Shown here piece by piece: positions 1 to 8,500 of a stretch of 59,284 nucleotides of DNA (the stretch's first letter is position 1; every line of letters begins with the position of its first letter). Under the pieces are notes generated by a model. The model had not been told where the DNA came from, searched no databases, and worked only from the letters and a program-made list of their open reading frames with translations. Origin of the DNA: Erysipelotrichaceae bacterium (GTDB lineage Bacteria; Bacillota_I; Bacilli_A; RFN20; CAG-449); NCBI GenBank assembly GCA_015059045.1, contig SVBD01000010.1, positions 1 through 59,284 of the forward strand, given 5' to 3'. The position numbers and the translations under genes are program-made.

Positions 1-78
1 CCTTAAATTGGCAGTGTAGGGTCGACCCTAAATATTTTTATAGCGGGTTTCAAAACCCTAAAAATTTTTAAAGGACCT
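1..78. other. Left-edge non-coding DNA with a palindrome and a hairpin
   Basis: A perfect 14-bp palindrome (TAGGGTCGACCCTA) lies at 17-30. A short hairpin lies at 45-58 (GGGTTT, 2-nt loop, AAACCC). The hairpin could end transcription of the minus-strand lipoprotein gene that stops at 79, but its following U-run on that strand is weak. The window edge cuts off further context. Confidence 0.35.
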
Positions 79-489
79 TTAATTGTTTAATTCGATTTTT
101 ACCTTTCCTCTTGCGGAATTTTTGGCCTCAATGATAATGTATACGGATTTACCACCTTCAATGTATCCACCTTTATCATTAACTGATTGATTTGAACTTA
201 CTTCAACTAATTTTTCTTTTTCTGAATAAATATCATAATAGATAATTATTTCCCCTTGTTCTACTTCAATAGAATAACTAATTTGACCATCATTTTTATT
301 GTCGGTCTTTTTTAGTTTGTATACTAGTTGACCTTCAAGAGAATAGAAACTCGTTTCTAAACTATGATTTGTTTGACTTCTTACTAGGCCTATTGCTTTA
401 TATGAACTAACATATTTACATGATCCTAAAGAGAATAATAAGATAAAGGCTAAAAATAGAGAAGATACACGCTTTAATAAATTTTTCAT
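79..489 (-). CDS. Small lipoprotein of unknown function
   Basis: A 136-residue protein with a typical lipoprotein signal: basic start (MKNLLKR), hydrophobic stretch and lipobox LGSC with the modified cysteine at residue 24. The mature part is short and hydrophilic and alternates in a way that suggests beta strands; I recognise no domain. It lies just downstream of metQ on the same strand and could be co-transcribed with it, but nothing in the sequence links it to methionine uptake. Secretion to the outer membrane face is well supported; function is not. Confidence 0.7.
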   Translation of the reverse strand: MKNLLKRVSSLFLAFILLFSLGSCKYVSSYKAIGLVRSQTNHSLETSFYSLEGQLVYKLKKTDNKNDGQISYSIEVEQGEIIIYYDIYSEKEKLVEVSSNQSVNDKGGYIEGGKSVYIIIEAKNSARGKVKIELNN

Positions 490-503
490 AAGACATCCTT
501 ATA

Positions 504-1304
504 TTAGAATAATGGTATAACTACACCTGCATAATTTTCTTTAATATAATCTTTTGCAGTTTTTGAAGTTAATGCCTCTAGTAAGACTTTGGATTTTTCT
601 GAGTTTTGCTTACCTTCTTTAACAGCAACTACATTTCCATATGCTTGTCTTGCTGGACCAAAGCCATCTTCAACTGCAACTGAATCTGATATTGTTAATC
701 CTGCACCTAAAGCGTAGTTGCCATTAATAATTGCAAAAGCAGCATCGTCTTTAACTCCTGGAATTAATTCTGCATTCATTTCTAAAATATTTAAATTTTT
801 TGGATTATCTATGATATCGTTTTTAGTTGCCTTTAAACCTTTTGAATCGTCTAAATCAATTAATCCAACTTGTTCTAGTAATAATAAAGCACGAGCTTCA
901 TTAGTTGTGTCATTTGGAACAATAATTGTATCACCATTACTAATATCATTTAAATTTGATTTTTTTCCTTTATAAATAGCCATTTGTTCATAATGGATTA
1001 AGCCTAAGCTTACTAAATGAGTAGAGTATTCAACATTAAAATCATTAAGGTATGTAATATGTTGAAAGTAATTAGCATCTATATCTCCATCCTCTAATGC
1101 AAGATTAGGAGTAATATAGTCAGTAAAAGTAATAATATCTAATTTGTATCCTTTTTCTTCAATTAATGGTTGTATAGCTTTTAAAATTTCAGCATGAGGG
1201 GTACTAGAAGCTCCAATTTTAATTGTATATGGATCATCTTTAGAGCAACCTGTTAGACTAATTAAACTTGTTGAAACAAATAATAATGTTAATAATTTTT
1301 TCAT
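504..1304 (-). CDS. metQ: Methionine ABC transporter, substrate-binding lipoprotein MetQ
   Basis: Extracellular lipid-anchored receptor of the MetNIQ D/L-methionine importer (NlpA family). The signal peptide ends in the lipobox LTGC, followed by a family-typical opening (TIKIGASSTPHAEIL) and the conserved region around YFQHITYLNDFN. I chose the ATG at 1304, which is preceded by AGGAGG with proper spacing. An in-frame upstream ATG at 1352 would overlap metI and add 16 residues with no ribosome site. The length of 266 residues is normal for the family. It is last of the metN-metI-metQ set under a methionine T-box. Confidence 0.93.
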   Translation of the reverse strand: MKKLLTLLFVSTSLISLTGCSKDDPYTIKIGASSTPHAEILKAIQPLIEEKGYKLDIITFTDYITPNLALEDGDIDANYFQHITYLNDFNVEYSTHLVSLGLIHYEQMAIYKGKKSNLNDISNGDTIIVPNDTTNEARALLLLEQVGLIDLDDSKGLKATKNDIIDNPKNLNILEMNAELIPGVKDDAAFAIINGNYALGAGLTISDSVAVEDGFGPARQAYGNVVAVKEGKQNSEKSKVLLEALTSKTAKDYIKENYAGVVIPLF

Positions 1305-1317
1305 AATAATTTCCTCC

Positions 1318-1983
1318 TTATTTATTGATTCTATGATCAAATTTTTTAGCAAGAATCATTCCAATTTCTTGGAATACTTGAACAATAATAACTAATAAGA
1401 TGATAGTGAAGAACATTAATTCGGAGTCATTTCTTACATAACCATATTGATATGCGATGTCTCCAAGACCTCCTCCACCGACAAATCCCGCCATAGCGGA
1501 ATATCCTAAAATAGTAACAATTGAAATAGAAAATCCTACAAGTAAAGAAGGTTTAGCTTCTGGTAATAATACTTTGTAGATTATTTTAAATTTAGATGTG
1601 CCCATCGCTTCACTTGCTTCGATAACTCCTTTGCTAGTTTCGCTTAATGAAGATTCAATCATTCTAGCAATAAATGGTATAGCCGCAATTACAAGAGGAA
1701 CAATTGAAGCGGTTGTTCCAATTCTTGTTCCAATTAATATTTTAGTAAATGGCATTACAAATACTAATAGAATTAAGAAAGGGATCGAACGGAAAATATT
1801 AACAATTAAGTTTAGCGTTCCATAAACCCATTTGTTTGGAGTAATACCATTTTTTGAAGTAATATTTAAAATTATTCCTAATGGTAAACCAAATAAGTAT
1901 GAAAATACAGTTGCTACAATTGTCATATATAGAGTTTGTAATAATCCATTACCTAATAATTCAAAAGTTGTGCTTAATATCAT
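1318..1983 (-). CDS. metI: Methionine ABC transporter permease MetI
   Basis: Inner-membrane channel subunit of the MetNIQ importer, 221 residues, the usual size. Five or so hydrophobic segments are visible. The cytoplasmic loop that docks on the ATPase is present as the EASEAMGTSKFKIIYKVLLP stretch (EAA loop). The gene begins 2 bases after metN stops and ends 13 bases before the metQ start, so the three form one operon. Confidence 0.94.
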   Translation of the reverse strand: MILSTTFELLGNGLLQTLYMTIVATVFSYLFGLPLGIILNITSKNGITPNKWVYGTLNLIVNIFRSIPFLILLVFVMPFTKILIGTRIGTTASIVPLVIAAIPFIARMIESSLSETSKGVIEASEAMGTSKFKIIYKVLLPEAKPSLLVGFSISIVTILGYSAMAGFVGGGGLGDIAYQYGYVRNDSELMFFTIILLVIIVQVFQEIGMILAKKFDHRINK

Positions 1984-1985
1984 AA

Positions 1986-2981
1986 TTATTCCTCCTCTTG
2001 GAATGTGATGTTATTGTTAGAAAGGAAGTTTTTAACTTTAGCTAAACTTGTTTCATCATCACTTAATTCAATAATCATTTCACCATAAGTTTTACTATCG
2101 ACAGTTCTTACATTAGCTTTAATGATATTAACTAAAACTTTAGTTTGTAAAATCATTGTTGAAATTACAGGATCCATTACATTCCCATCGAAAATTAGTC
2201 TAAATTTAGTATGTTTTGATGATTTAGTAATAACATCTAATTTTGGTAATATTAACTCTTTTGCAATATCAGTTTTAGGACTAATGAAGATGTCTTTAAC
2301 TTCTCCTTCTTCAACAATTTCGCTTTTATCAATTATAGCTACTTTATTACAAATAGTTTCAATTACTTTCATTTCATGAGTAATGACAATAATTGTAATA
2401 CCATATTTTTCATTTATCTCTTTTAAAAGAGATAAGATTTGATTGGTTGTATTTGGATCAAGAGCGCTAGTTGCTTCATCACAAAGAAGTAAACTTGGAT
2501 TAGTAGCTAAAGCTCTAGCAATAGCAACACGTTGTTTTTGTCCTCCAGATAGTTGACTTGGATAGTTATTTGCTTTTTCTTTTAATCCTACTTCTTCTAG
2601 AAGAGATAATGCTTTTTCTTTAGCTTCTTCTTTATTAACTTTAGCGATTTCTAAAGGGTAGAGAACATTTTCTAAAACTGTTCTTTGTTCTAATAAATTA
2701 AAGTTTTGGAATATCATTCCGATATTTTGTCTTACTTTAAGTAAATCTTTATTTTTTAGACTAGATAAATCAATACCTTTAAAATAAACTTTGCCTTCAG
2801 TTGGTTTTTCTAAAAAGTTAATACAACGAATTAAAGTTGATTTACCAGCACCTGAAAGACCAATAATACCATAGATATCTTTTTCTTCAATTGATAAATT
2901 GATATTCTTTATCGCGGTTAAATATTCTTTTTTTGATTTATAAGTCTTTTTTAAGTTTTCAATTTTGATAATTTGACTCAT
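1986..2981 (-). CDS. metN: Methionine ABC transporter ATP-binding protein MetN
   Basis: ATPase of the methionine importer, 331 residues. Walker A GLSGAGKST is at 41-49, followed by the LSGGQKQR signature and the Walker B region LLLCDEATSALD. The C-terminal part (about 255-331) matches the NIL/ACT-like domain through which methionine inhibits transport in characterised MetN proteins. It is the first gene after the T-box terminator, so its operon should be read when methionyl-tRNA is scarce. Confidence 0.95.
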   Translation of the reverse strand: MSQIIKIENLKKTYKSKKEYLTAIKNINLSIEEKDIYGIIGLSGAGKSTLIRCINFLEKPTEGKVYFKGIDLSSLKNKDLLKVRQNIGMIFQNFNLLEQRTVLENVLYPLEIAKVNKEEAKEKALSLLEEVGLKEKANNYPSQLSGGQKQRVAIARALATNPSLLLCDEATSALDPNTTNQILSLLKEINEKYGITIIVITHEMKVIETICNKVAIIDKSEIVEEGEVKDIFISPKTDIAKELILPKLDVITKSSKHTKFRLIFDGNVMDPVISTMILQTKVLVNIIKANVRTVDSKTYGEMIIELSDDETSLAKVKNFLSNNNITFQEEE

Positions 2982-3002
2982 ATTTCCTCCTAAACAATAT
3001 AA

Positions 3003-3250
3003 AAGCCCTCACCTATTAAAAGGACGAGGGCTAATCGTGTACCACCTTTTATTCGTCTATTCCTCACAGAATAAACCTCATGAAGATCTATCAATCTTCT
3101 AATCTATAACGGGATTTCCCGGATTAATCTACTTTTTATTCGATTAACCAACTCAAAGACCATGTTCATCAAATTTGTTATTATCTGCTTTCACCATACC
3201 AGACTCGCTAATATAACGCCTAAGATTACTCCTTCTTATCAACGTTGATG
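3003..3250 (-). promoter_or_regulatory. T-box leader with AUG (methionine) specifier
   Basis: On the minus strand the leader carries the conserved T-box sequence AAAAGGTGGTACACG (3036-3050). It is followed by a terminator with AGCCCTC (minus 3032-3026) pairing GAGGGCT (3010-3004) and a U-run. Further upstream are the Stem I hallmarks AGAAGGAGTA and GGTGAAAGC. Aligned from memory with the B. subtilis glyQS leader, where the specifier precedes AUUCUUGAG, the equivalent codon here is ATG at 3163-3161 before GTCTTTGAG. The leader should sense uncharged tRNA-Met and permit metNIQ transcription. Confidence 0.92.
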
Positions 3251-3255
3251 TAGTA

Positions 3256-3284
3256 ATTATATACGCTTGTTTTCTGAACAACAA
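3256..3284 (-). promoter_or_regulatory. Promoter of the metNIQ T-box transcript
   Basis: On the minus strand there is a -35 element TTGTTG (3284-3279), a 17-base spacer and a perfect TATAAT (3261-3256). It sits just upstream of the first T-box Stem I elements, so transcription would begin near 3249. Confidence 0.7.
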
Positions 3285-3290
3285 TAAAAA

Positions 3291-3321
3291 ATAAAAAAAA
3301 TCTCGATTTTGAATCGAGATT
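3291..3321 (-). terminator. Intrinsic terminator of tRNA-Gly
   Basis: A 10-bp perfect stem (AATCTCGATT with AATCGAGATT, loop of 3) is followed on the minus strand by a run of eight U residues. It sits about 12 bases beyond the 3' end of tRNA-Gly. Confidence 0.85.
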
Positions 3322-3332
3322 AAACTATCTAA

Positions 3333-3406
3333 TGGAGCGAGCGACGGGAATCGAACCCGCATAGCAACCTTGGCAAGGTTGTGTTCTACCACTGAACTAC
3401 GCTCGC
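3333..3406 (-). tRNA. tRNA-Gly (GCC)
   Basis: Complete cloverleaf on the minus strand. Acceptor GCGAGCG pairs CGCTCGC. The anticodon loop is TTGCCAA, giving anticodon GCC. The T-arm is GCGGG TTCGATT CCCGT. The CCA end is encoded (3335-3333). Length is 74 nt including CCA. Confidence 0.96.
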
Positions 3407-3500
3407 ATTTGCCTTAAGCACGTTTTATTATAAAGATAGTTATTTTTAATTGCAAGAGAAAAATTAAAAAAAATTTAAATATTTAGTAAAAAATAAATAT

Positions 3501-3526
3501 AAAAAAAAGAAACTCAAAGAGTTTCT
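3501..3526 (-). terminator. Terminator of the thioredoxin gene
   Basis: An 8-bp stem AGAAACTC / GAGTTTCT with loop AAA lies three bases after the trxA stop and is followed on the minus strand by eight U residues. Confidence 0.85.
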
Positions 3527-3528
3527 AA

Positions 3529-3843
3529 TTAATCTAATTTTTCTTTAATTAATTTTTCTAGTTGAGGTTTTGGTAAGAATCCTAATGAACTTCCAACAAC
3601 TTCACCATTTTTTAAGAAAAATAGAGCAGGGATTGCAGATACTTTATATTCCATAGCTAATTCTGGAAGAAGATCAGTATCAATTTTCATAATTACTAGA
3701 TTTTCATCATTTTCAGCGATTTCTTCTAAAACTGGACTAAGCATTCTACAAGGTCCACACCATTTAGCGTTAAAATCAATTAAAACTCTTGGACTCTTTA
3801 CGTATTCTAAGTATTGTTCTTTTGATGTAATATTAATTTCCAT
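3529..3843 (-). CDS. trxA: Thioredoxin
   Basis: Cytoplasmic disulfide reductase of 104 residues, the standard size. The redox motif WCGPC is at 28-32, in the context FNAKWCGPCRMLSP. The cis-proline loop (SAIPALFFLKNGE) and the following glycine-rich C-terminus are present. It has its own terminator immediately downstream. It lies 19 bases beyond the end of the TraX-like gene on the same strand and may share its transcript. No thioredoxin reductase gene lies nearby. Confidence 0.95.
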   Translation of the reverse strand: MEINITSKEQYLEYVKSPRVLIDFNAKWCGPCRMLSPVLEEIAENDENLVIMKIDTDLLPELAMEYKVSAIPALFFLKNGEVVGSSLGFLPKPQLEKLIKEKLD

Positions 3844-3861
3844 ATGTTGCTCCTTTCAAAA

Positions 3862-4677
3862 TTAAATAATTAATAAGAGTAGATAAATTATACCTAAATG
3901 TAATGGAAAATACAAATAAAAAATGTATTGTACCCATTTATTATTATATCCTTTTTTACCATTATAAAATAAAATTGGGATAATTGATAAAATAGAATAT
4001 AGTTGCAAAGTTGGTTCATCAATAAAAATATTGTTAGTTTTATATATTGGGTTTGATATCCAAATAATTATAGTAAATATTAAAAATAATAATGAAGAAA
4101 TTAATTTTCTAGTCACAAATTCATATTCGTTTACAAATATTTCTTCATCAATTTGTAAAGTTTTAGAAACAAATCTACAAATTGGTTTAGATAATAAATA
4201 TCCTAAATAAAATAGTAAAATAGTAATAAATCCATATAAGTCATACATTGATAAAAGAGGGATAACTTCAAAGGATATTAACAAAATAATAGAGCAAGGA
4301 ATAATAGATAATAATTTTAAAAGATTATTTTTCTTTTGCAAAAAGTAAATTGCATAAGCTCCTAAAAATAAAGTAGTTATTGGATTTCCCCAATAGAATG
4401 AGGTAAATAAATAAAAACATAAATCGCAAACTACAGATAAGATAAATAATCTCAATAAATATTTATTTTTATTAGAGCTATGAATCATTCCTTCTATAAT
4501 TAAAAAAGCAAAAATAGGGAAGGATAATCTACCAATAATATCAAAAATATTCAGCAAATTTTCATTAATCCATGTGATGTTCATAAAAGAGCAGAGTTTA
4601 GAAAAATGATCACAGGTCATTGTGATTACACCAAATATTTTTAAAAATAAAGAATTTACTACATTGTTATTTTTCAT
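3862..4677 (-). CDS. TraX-like integral membrane protein
   Basis: A 271-residue polytopic membrane protein with about eight hydrophobic segments. The N-terminal pattern (LKIFGVITMTCDHFSKL, then GRLSFPIFAFLIIEGMIHSS) and the closing YIFYLYFPLHLGIIYLL match the TraX family. The founding member N-acetylates F pilin; chromosomal copies are common in Firmicutes without any conjugation genes and their acceptor is unknown. There are no conjugation genes here, so a role as a membrane acyltransferase on a surface component is a guess from the family. It sits between the CPBP protease and trxA on one strand. Confidence 0.75.
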   Translation of the reverse strand: MKNNNVVNSLFLKIFGVITMTCDHFSKLCSFMNITWINENLLNIFDIIGRLSFPIFAFLIIEGMIHSSNKNKYLLRLFILSVVCDLCFYLFTSFYWGNPITTLFLGAYAIYFLQKKNNLLKLLSIIPCSIILLISFEVIPLLSMYDLYGFITILLFYLGYLLSKPICRFVSKTLQIDEEIFVNEYEFVTRKLISSLLFLIFTIIIWISNPIYKTNNIFIDEPTLQLYSILSIIPILFYNGKKGYNNKWVQYIFYLYFPLHLGIIYLLLLII

Positions 4678-4686
4678 TAGATTATA

Positions 4687-5445
4687 TTAAAAAAGTAGAA
4701 TAATTTGCAAGAAAGCAATCAAATTGTTTGTTAGGTGTGCAATCATTGGAGAAATGATCGATTCTTCGTTTTCATAAGCAAAGCAAAGAATTCCTCCACT
4801 TAATAAATATGCAGGTAAATTAATTAGTTCTGTTTTAATTAATTCAATATTATTAGTTGTAAAGCATGTAAAATCGAAATGGATAAAACCGAAAATTAAT
4901 AGTGTTGCAATATACGCTAAGTATCTATTTTTCTTATGAATGTTTGCAAATAATCCATAACGATAAACTAGTTCTTCAAATAATGGCGCTAAAATTACTG
5001 TTGTGAAGAATAGAATAACTGGTGATTGTTCAGTCATTGCAATAATTGCTTCTTGATTAGCATTTGAATCAATTTCTCCGAATAAAATTGTTGAAATAAC
5101 TGAATAAACTATTTGAGCGAATAAAAGAATAAAACCATATACGACGCCTTTTGAATATACATTTGCATCTTTAAATTTTCTAAATAATTTTTTTAATGTT
5201 GGTTTTCCAATAAAAATTAACAAAGTAATTGCGCCTAATGCATAAGCGCTAAATTGCATAATTCCATCCATTTTATTTAAAAATGATGGATCTCCAACTT
5301 GGTCAAATTGAAATATTGCATCAAATATTGTGAATATAATTGTGTATATTAAACTTAATCCAATTAATCCAAATAAAAAGATAACTAACCCTTTCCAAGG
5401 AATTACTTCATCGACTATTTTTTTATTTTTTAAATTTTCTTCCAT
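4687..5445 (-). CDS. CPBP-family intramembrane metalloprotease
   Basis: A 252-residue multi-pass membrane protein with the CPBP/Abi motif pair: EELVYRYGLFANI (motif 1) and FGFIHFDF (motif 2), with a third conserved segment near the C-terminus (MIAHLTNN). Family members (Rce1-like) are glutamic or metal-type intramembrane peptidases; in Gram-positives many protect against bacteriocins or process lipid-modified peptides. I chose ATG 5445 over 5451 because the AAGAGG site leaves only one base before the first ATG. Its target cannot be told from context. Confidence 0.85.
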   Translation of the reverse strand: MEENLKNKKIVDEVIPWKGLVIFLFGLIGLSLIYTIIFTIFDAIFQFDQVGDPSFLNKMDGIMQFSAYALGAITLLIFIGKPTLKKLFRKFKDANVYSKGVVYGFILLFAQIVYSVISTILFGEIDSNANQEAIIAMTEQSPVILFFTTVILAPLFEELVYRYGLFANIHKKNRYLAYIATLLIFGFIHFDFTCFTTNNIELIKTELINLPAYLLSGGILCFAYENEESIISPMIAHLTNNLIAFLQIILLF

Positions 5446-5546
5446 AACCATACCTCTTATGATATTATAAGTATAAACTTATAAAGATAGAATTACTAAT
5501 AAAATTTTAGTAAATTGCATTATTCTTAAAATAAGGAGGATTTCCT

Positions 5547-8500
5547 ATGGGTATTAACTTATTATCAGTATCAGCTGAACAGATTACGATGTATATTAAT
5601 ATAGGTATGTTAGGACTTTTAGCGCTTGGATTAATCGGTTTTTTATTCGGTTTGATTAAAGGGGTATGGAAAAAGTCTTTTTCATTAATTTATTATATTG
5701 TTTGCTTCGTATTATTAATTCTTTTTACAAAATCAATATCAAAAGGAATATATAATTATGATGTGTATTCTTTAGCTAATCAAATCGGTTTTTCGTTTGA
5801 AGGTTTAAATGAAACAAATCGCACTATTGGTGATTTTCTACATTATCAAATCGTTAATGCTCTTGAAACGAATAATATCGTTGTTAATGATGACTTGTTT
5901 TTGTATGTTGATGGAGTAGTATTATCTGTTATTCAATTTGCAATTTTCTTAGTAGGAATTTTTGTAATTTATATTCTTGGAATTATTTTATGTCCTTTAT
6001 TATATCATCTTATTTTTAAATGGTTTATCCCTAAGAGAGTTAGAAAACACACTAAACTTCGTTTGTTGGGTGGATTAATGGGATTTGTAGAATATATAGT
6101 AGTTTTTTGTTTATTGCTTTCTCCTTTCTCAGCATTAATTAATACAGTAGTTTTAAAATTAAGAGATGAAGATGGTAACATAATTAGAAATGAAGAATCT
6201 ACAGATGAAACTTATAACTTGATAATGGATGTTTTAGAGGGTTATAATAGTTCAATTTTAGCTAACGCTTTATTTACAATCCAAATAAATGGTAAATCTT
6301 TTGACGTGGCATTGATGGATTATATTACTGAAAGTAATTTGAATAGTGAAGATAAGGTTCATCTTTATGAAGAAATTGGTGGTATTGGTGCAATTTTAGT
6401 TGATGCGCTTGCTTCGGGTGCGCTTAACTTATCAGAAGCAACTGTTGATATTACAAAATTAATTGAGTCTTCCTTTGTTAAAAATACCTTTTATACTTTA
6501 GCGGAATCCTCATTAATTACCGTGGCTCTTCCAATTGCTTTATCAATAGCATTAAATAATTTTGATTCGGGTTTAGATTTATCTTCTATCGATCTTTCAA
6601 ATGTCGATTGGGCTGATACAACAAGATGTGTTGGTGATGTTTTCGATTCAATTAAAAATACTGGTTATCTACAATCAGCTATTCAAGATCCAAATAATTT
6701 TGTTAATACTATTAAATTAGATAGAGAAAATGAAGTTTATATTAAAGAAGCTCTATTGAGACTAGGAAATTCAACATTGATTTCTACCTTAATGCCTCAA
6801 GTAATTGTTAGTTTCTTAAATTCGGGCAAGAGTAATGATGATGTTTCTTTAAAAAAATACTCAAATAGTGATTCGTTCATGATTGATGCTACAATATTTA
6901 ATGATTTCCCTGAAGATGCATTTAAAGTTGATACTTATAAAAACATCAACTGGGGCGATGAACTTGTTGATATGTTTGAAATAGTTTTAATGATAACAGA
7001 TCAAATAAAAACTGTGAACTCAGACGAATTATTCATTAGTGAATTATCAAATATATTTAGCCCAGAAACTATTACTTCAGCTTTACTTGGAATTAACGAT
7101 AATAATGATTATTCTACTGAAGATGTATATAAAAATAATATTTATTTAAATGGTGGTAAAGTTAATGATGTAAATATTTATGGTACAAAAGCGATTTTTG
7201 GCTGTAGCAATAGTAAAGTTCGTGGATTACTCGATTTACAAATTATTGATAAATTATTTGTTGAATTTGGTATGATGCCAAAGTTTATTTCAATCATTTT
7301 GGATTTCGTAGGTGATGAATTTATTGATGATAAAGATAAGGTAGTAGATGATTTAGAAAAAGAAGTTTCTAATTGGAAAAAAGATGATTGGAAAAATGAA
7401 TTTGGATCACTATTAGAATTATTAGTCCCATTAATGAAAACTGTTAGTAGTTTGGAAGAATATGATAGTGCTTTAGATGGTTTAACCGCGGATGAAACAA
7501 ACGTTGCTCTTTCATATTTTTCAAAAAATATTGATGATTCTTATTTGATGAGTGAATTAGTTCCGACAATTATTCAATCATACGTCAATAATCCTGCTAA
7601 TGAAATGGATATTGTATTTGGATTAAAATTAAGTGATTTAAATTTTGTTGAATTTAGCGAAGGAAAAACTTTTGGTTCCGAATTGAACGTTATTATTAGC
7701 GAATTTTTACCAAGTGCGAAAAATATTGTTTCTTGTTTGGATGAAGGTGTAGGGTTAGATACTGTTGTTTCTAATAACGAAGATTTAAAAGAATCATTAA
7801 AAGCAATTCATAAATCAGAAATTACAAATAGAAAACTTTCTCAAAAAGAGATTGAAGAAGGTAAAACAAGTAATTTTGAAGAAATAATTATTAATATTTT
7901 CTGTATTCCAACTCAAGAAGATTTGGATAATGGTTTTGATACAACTGCTAATATTCCTACATTAACTGATAACTTGATGTATTTTGAAAAATCAAGTGTA
8001 CTTGCAGTTAAAGATAATTGGGTCAAAGAAGATGGAAGCGGTGAATTAGATAGCATATTTAATTTCTTTAAATCAATTAAAGATGAAAATTCTGAAACTA
8101 ATTATATTTATGATTATTTTACTGGTTCAGATAAAATTGATATGAATAAAGATGTTTATTCAATGGGCCCAGAAATTGAAAGAATTTTCTCAACAGTAGA
8201 TGAATCTATATTGATTAAAGAAGCATTTCCAAATACTTTACATGAAATCTTAAGTGGAACTTCTTTTGGTGAATCTGTAAATTTCAATAATGTTGAAAAT
8301 TGGGATGAAGAGGGACAATCTTTCTCAAAAGTTCTTTCAAATATTGATGAATTAAGAAATGATAATAAGGACAAAGATATTATTGAAATTATCAAAGAAA
8401 GTGATAAAGATATCATAAAAGAATATCAATTTGAAAAAGTTGATTACAAATATTTTTATGATAGATATCAAGGCAATTATCATGAATATTTTATAAACGA

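Noticed and set aside
3153-3392. Minus-strand open frame of 79 codons
   Set aside because: It spans the T-box leader and tRNA-Gly; the translation has no protein-like character and RNA features explain the sequence.
3862-4677. Conjugative element marked by the TraX-like gene
   Set aside because: No relaxase, mating-pair or integrase gene is nearby, and TraX-like genes are common on Firmicute chromosomes.
8156-8416. Minus-strand open frame inside the giant gene
   Set aside because: Serine/leucine-rich shadow of the acidic plus-strand protein; no ribosome site.
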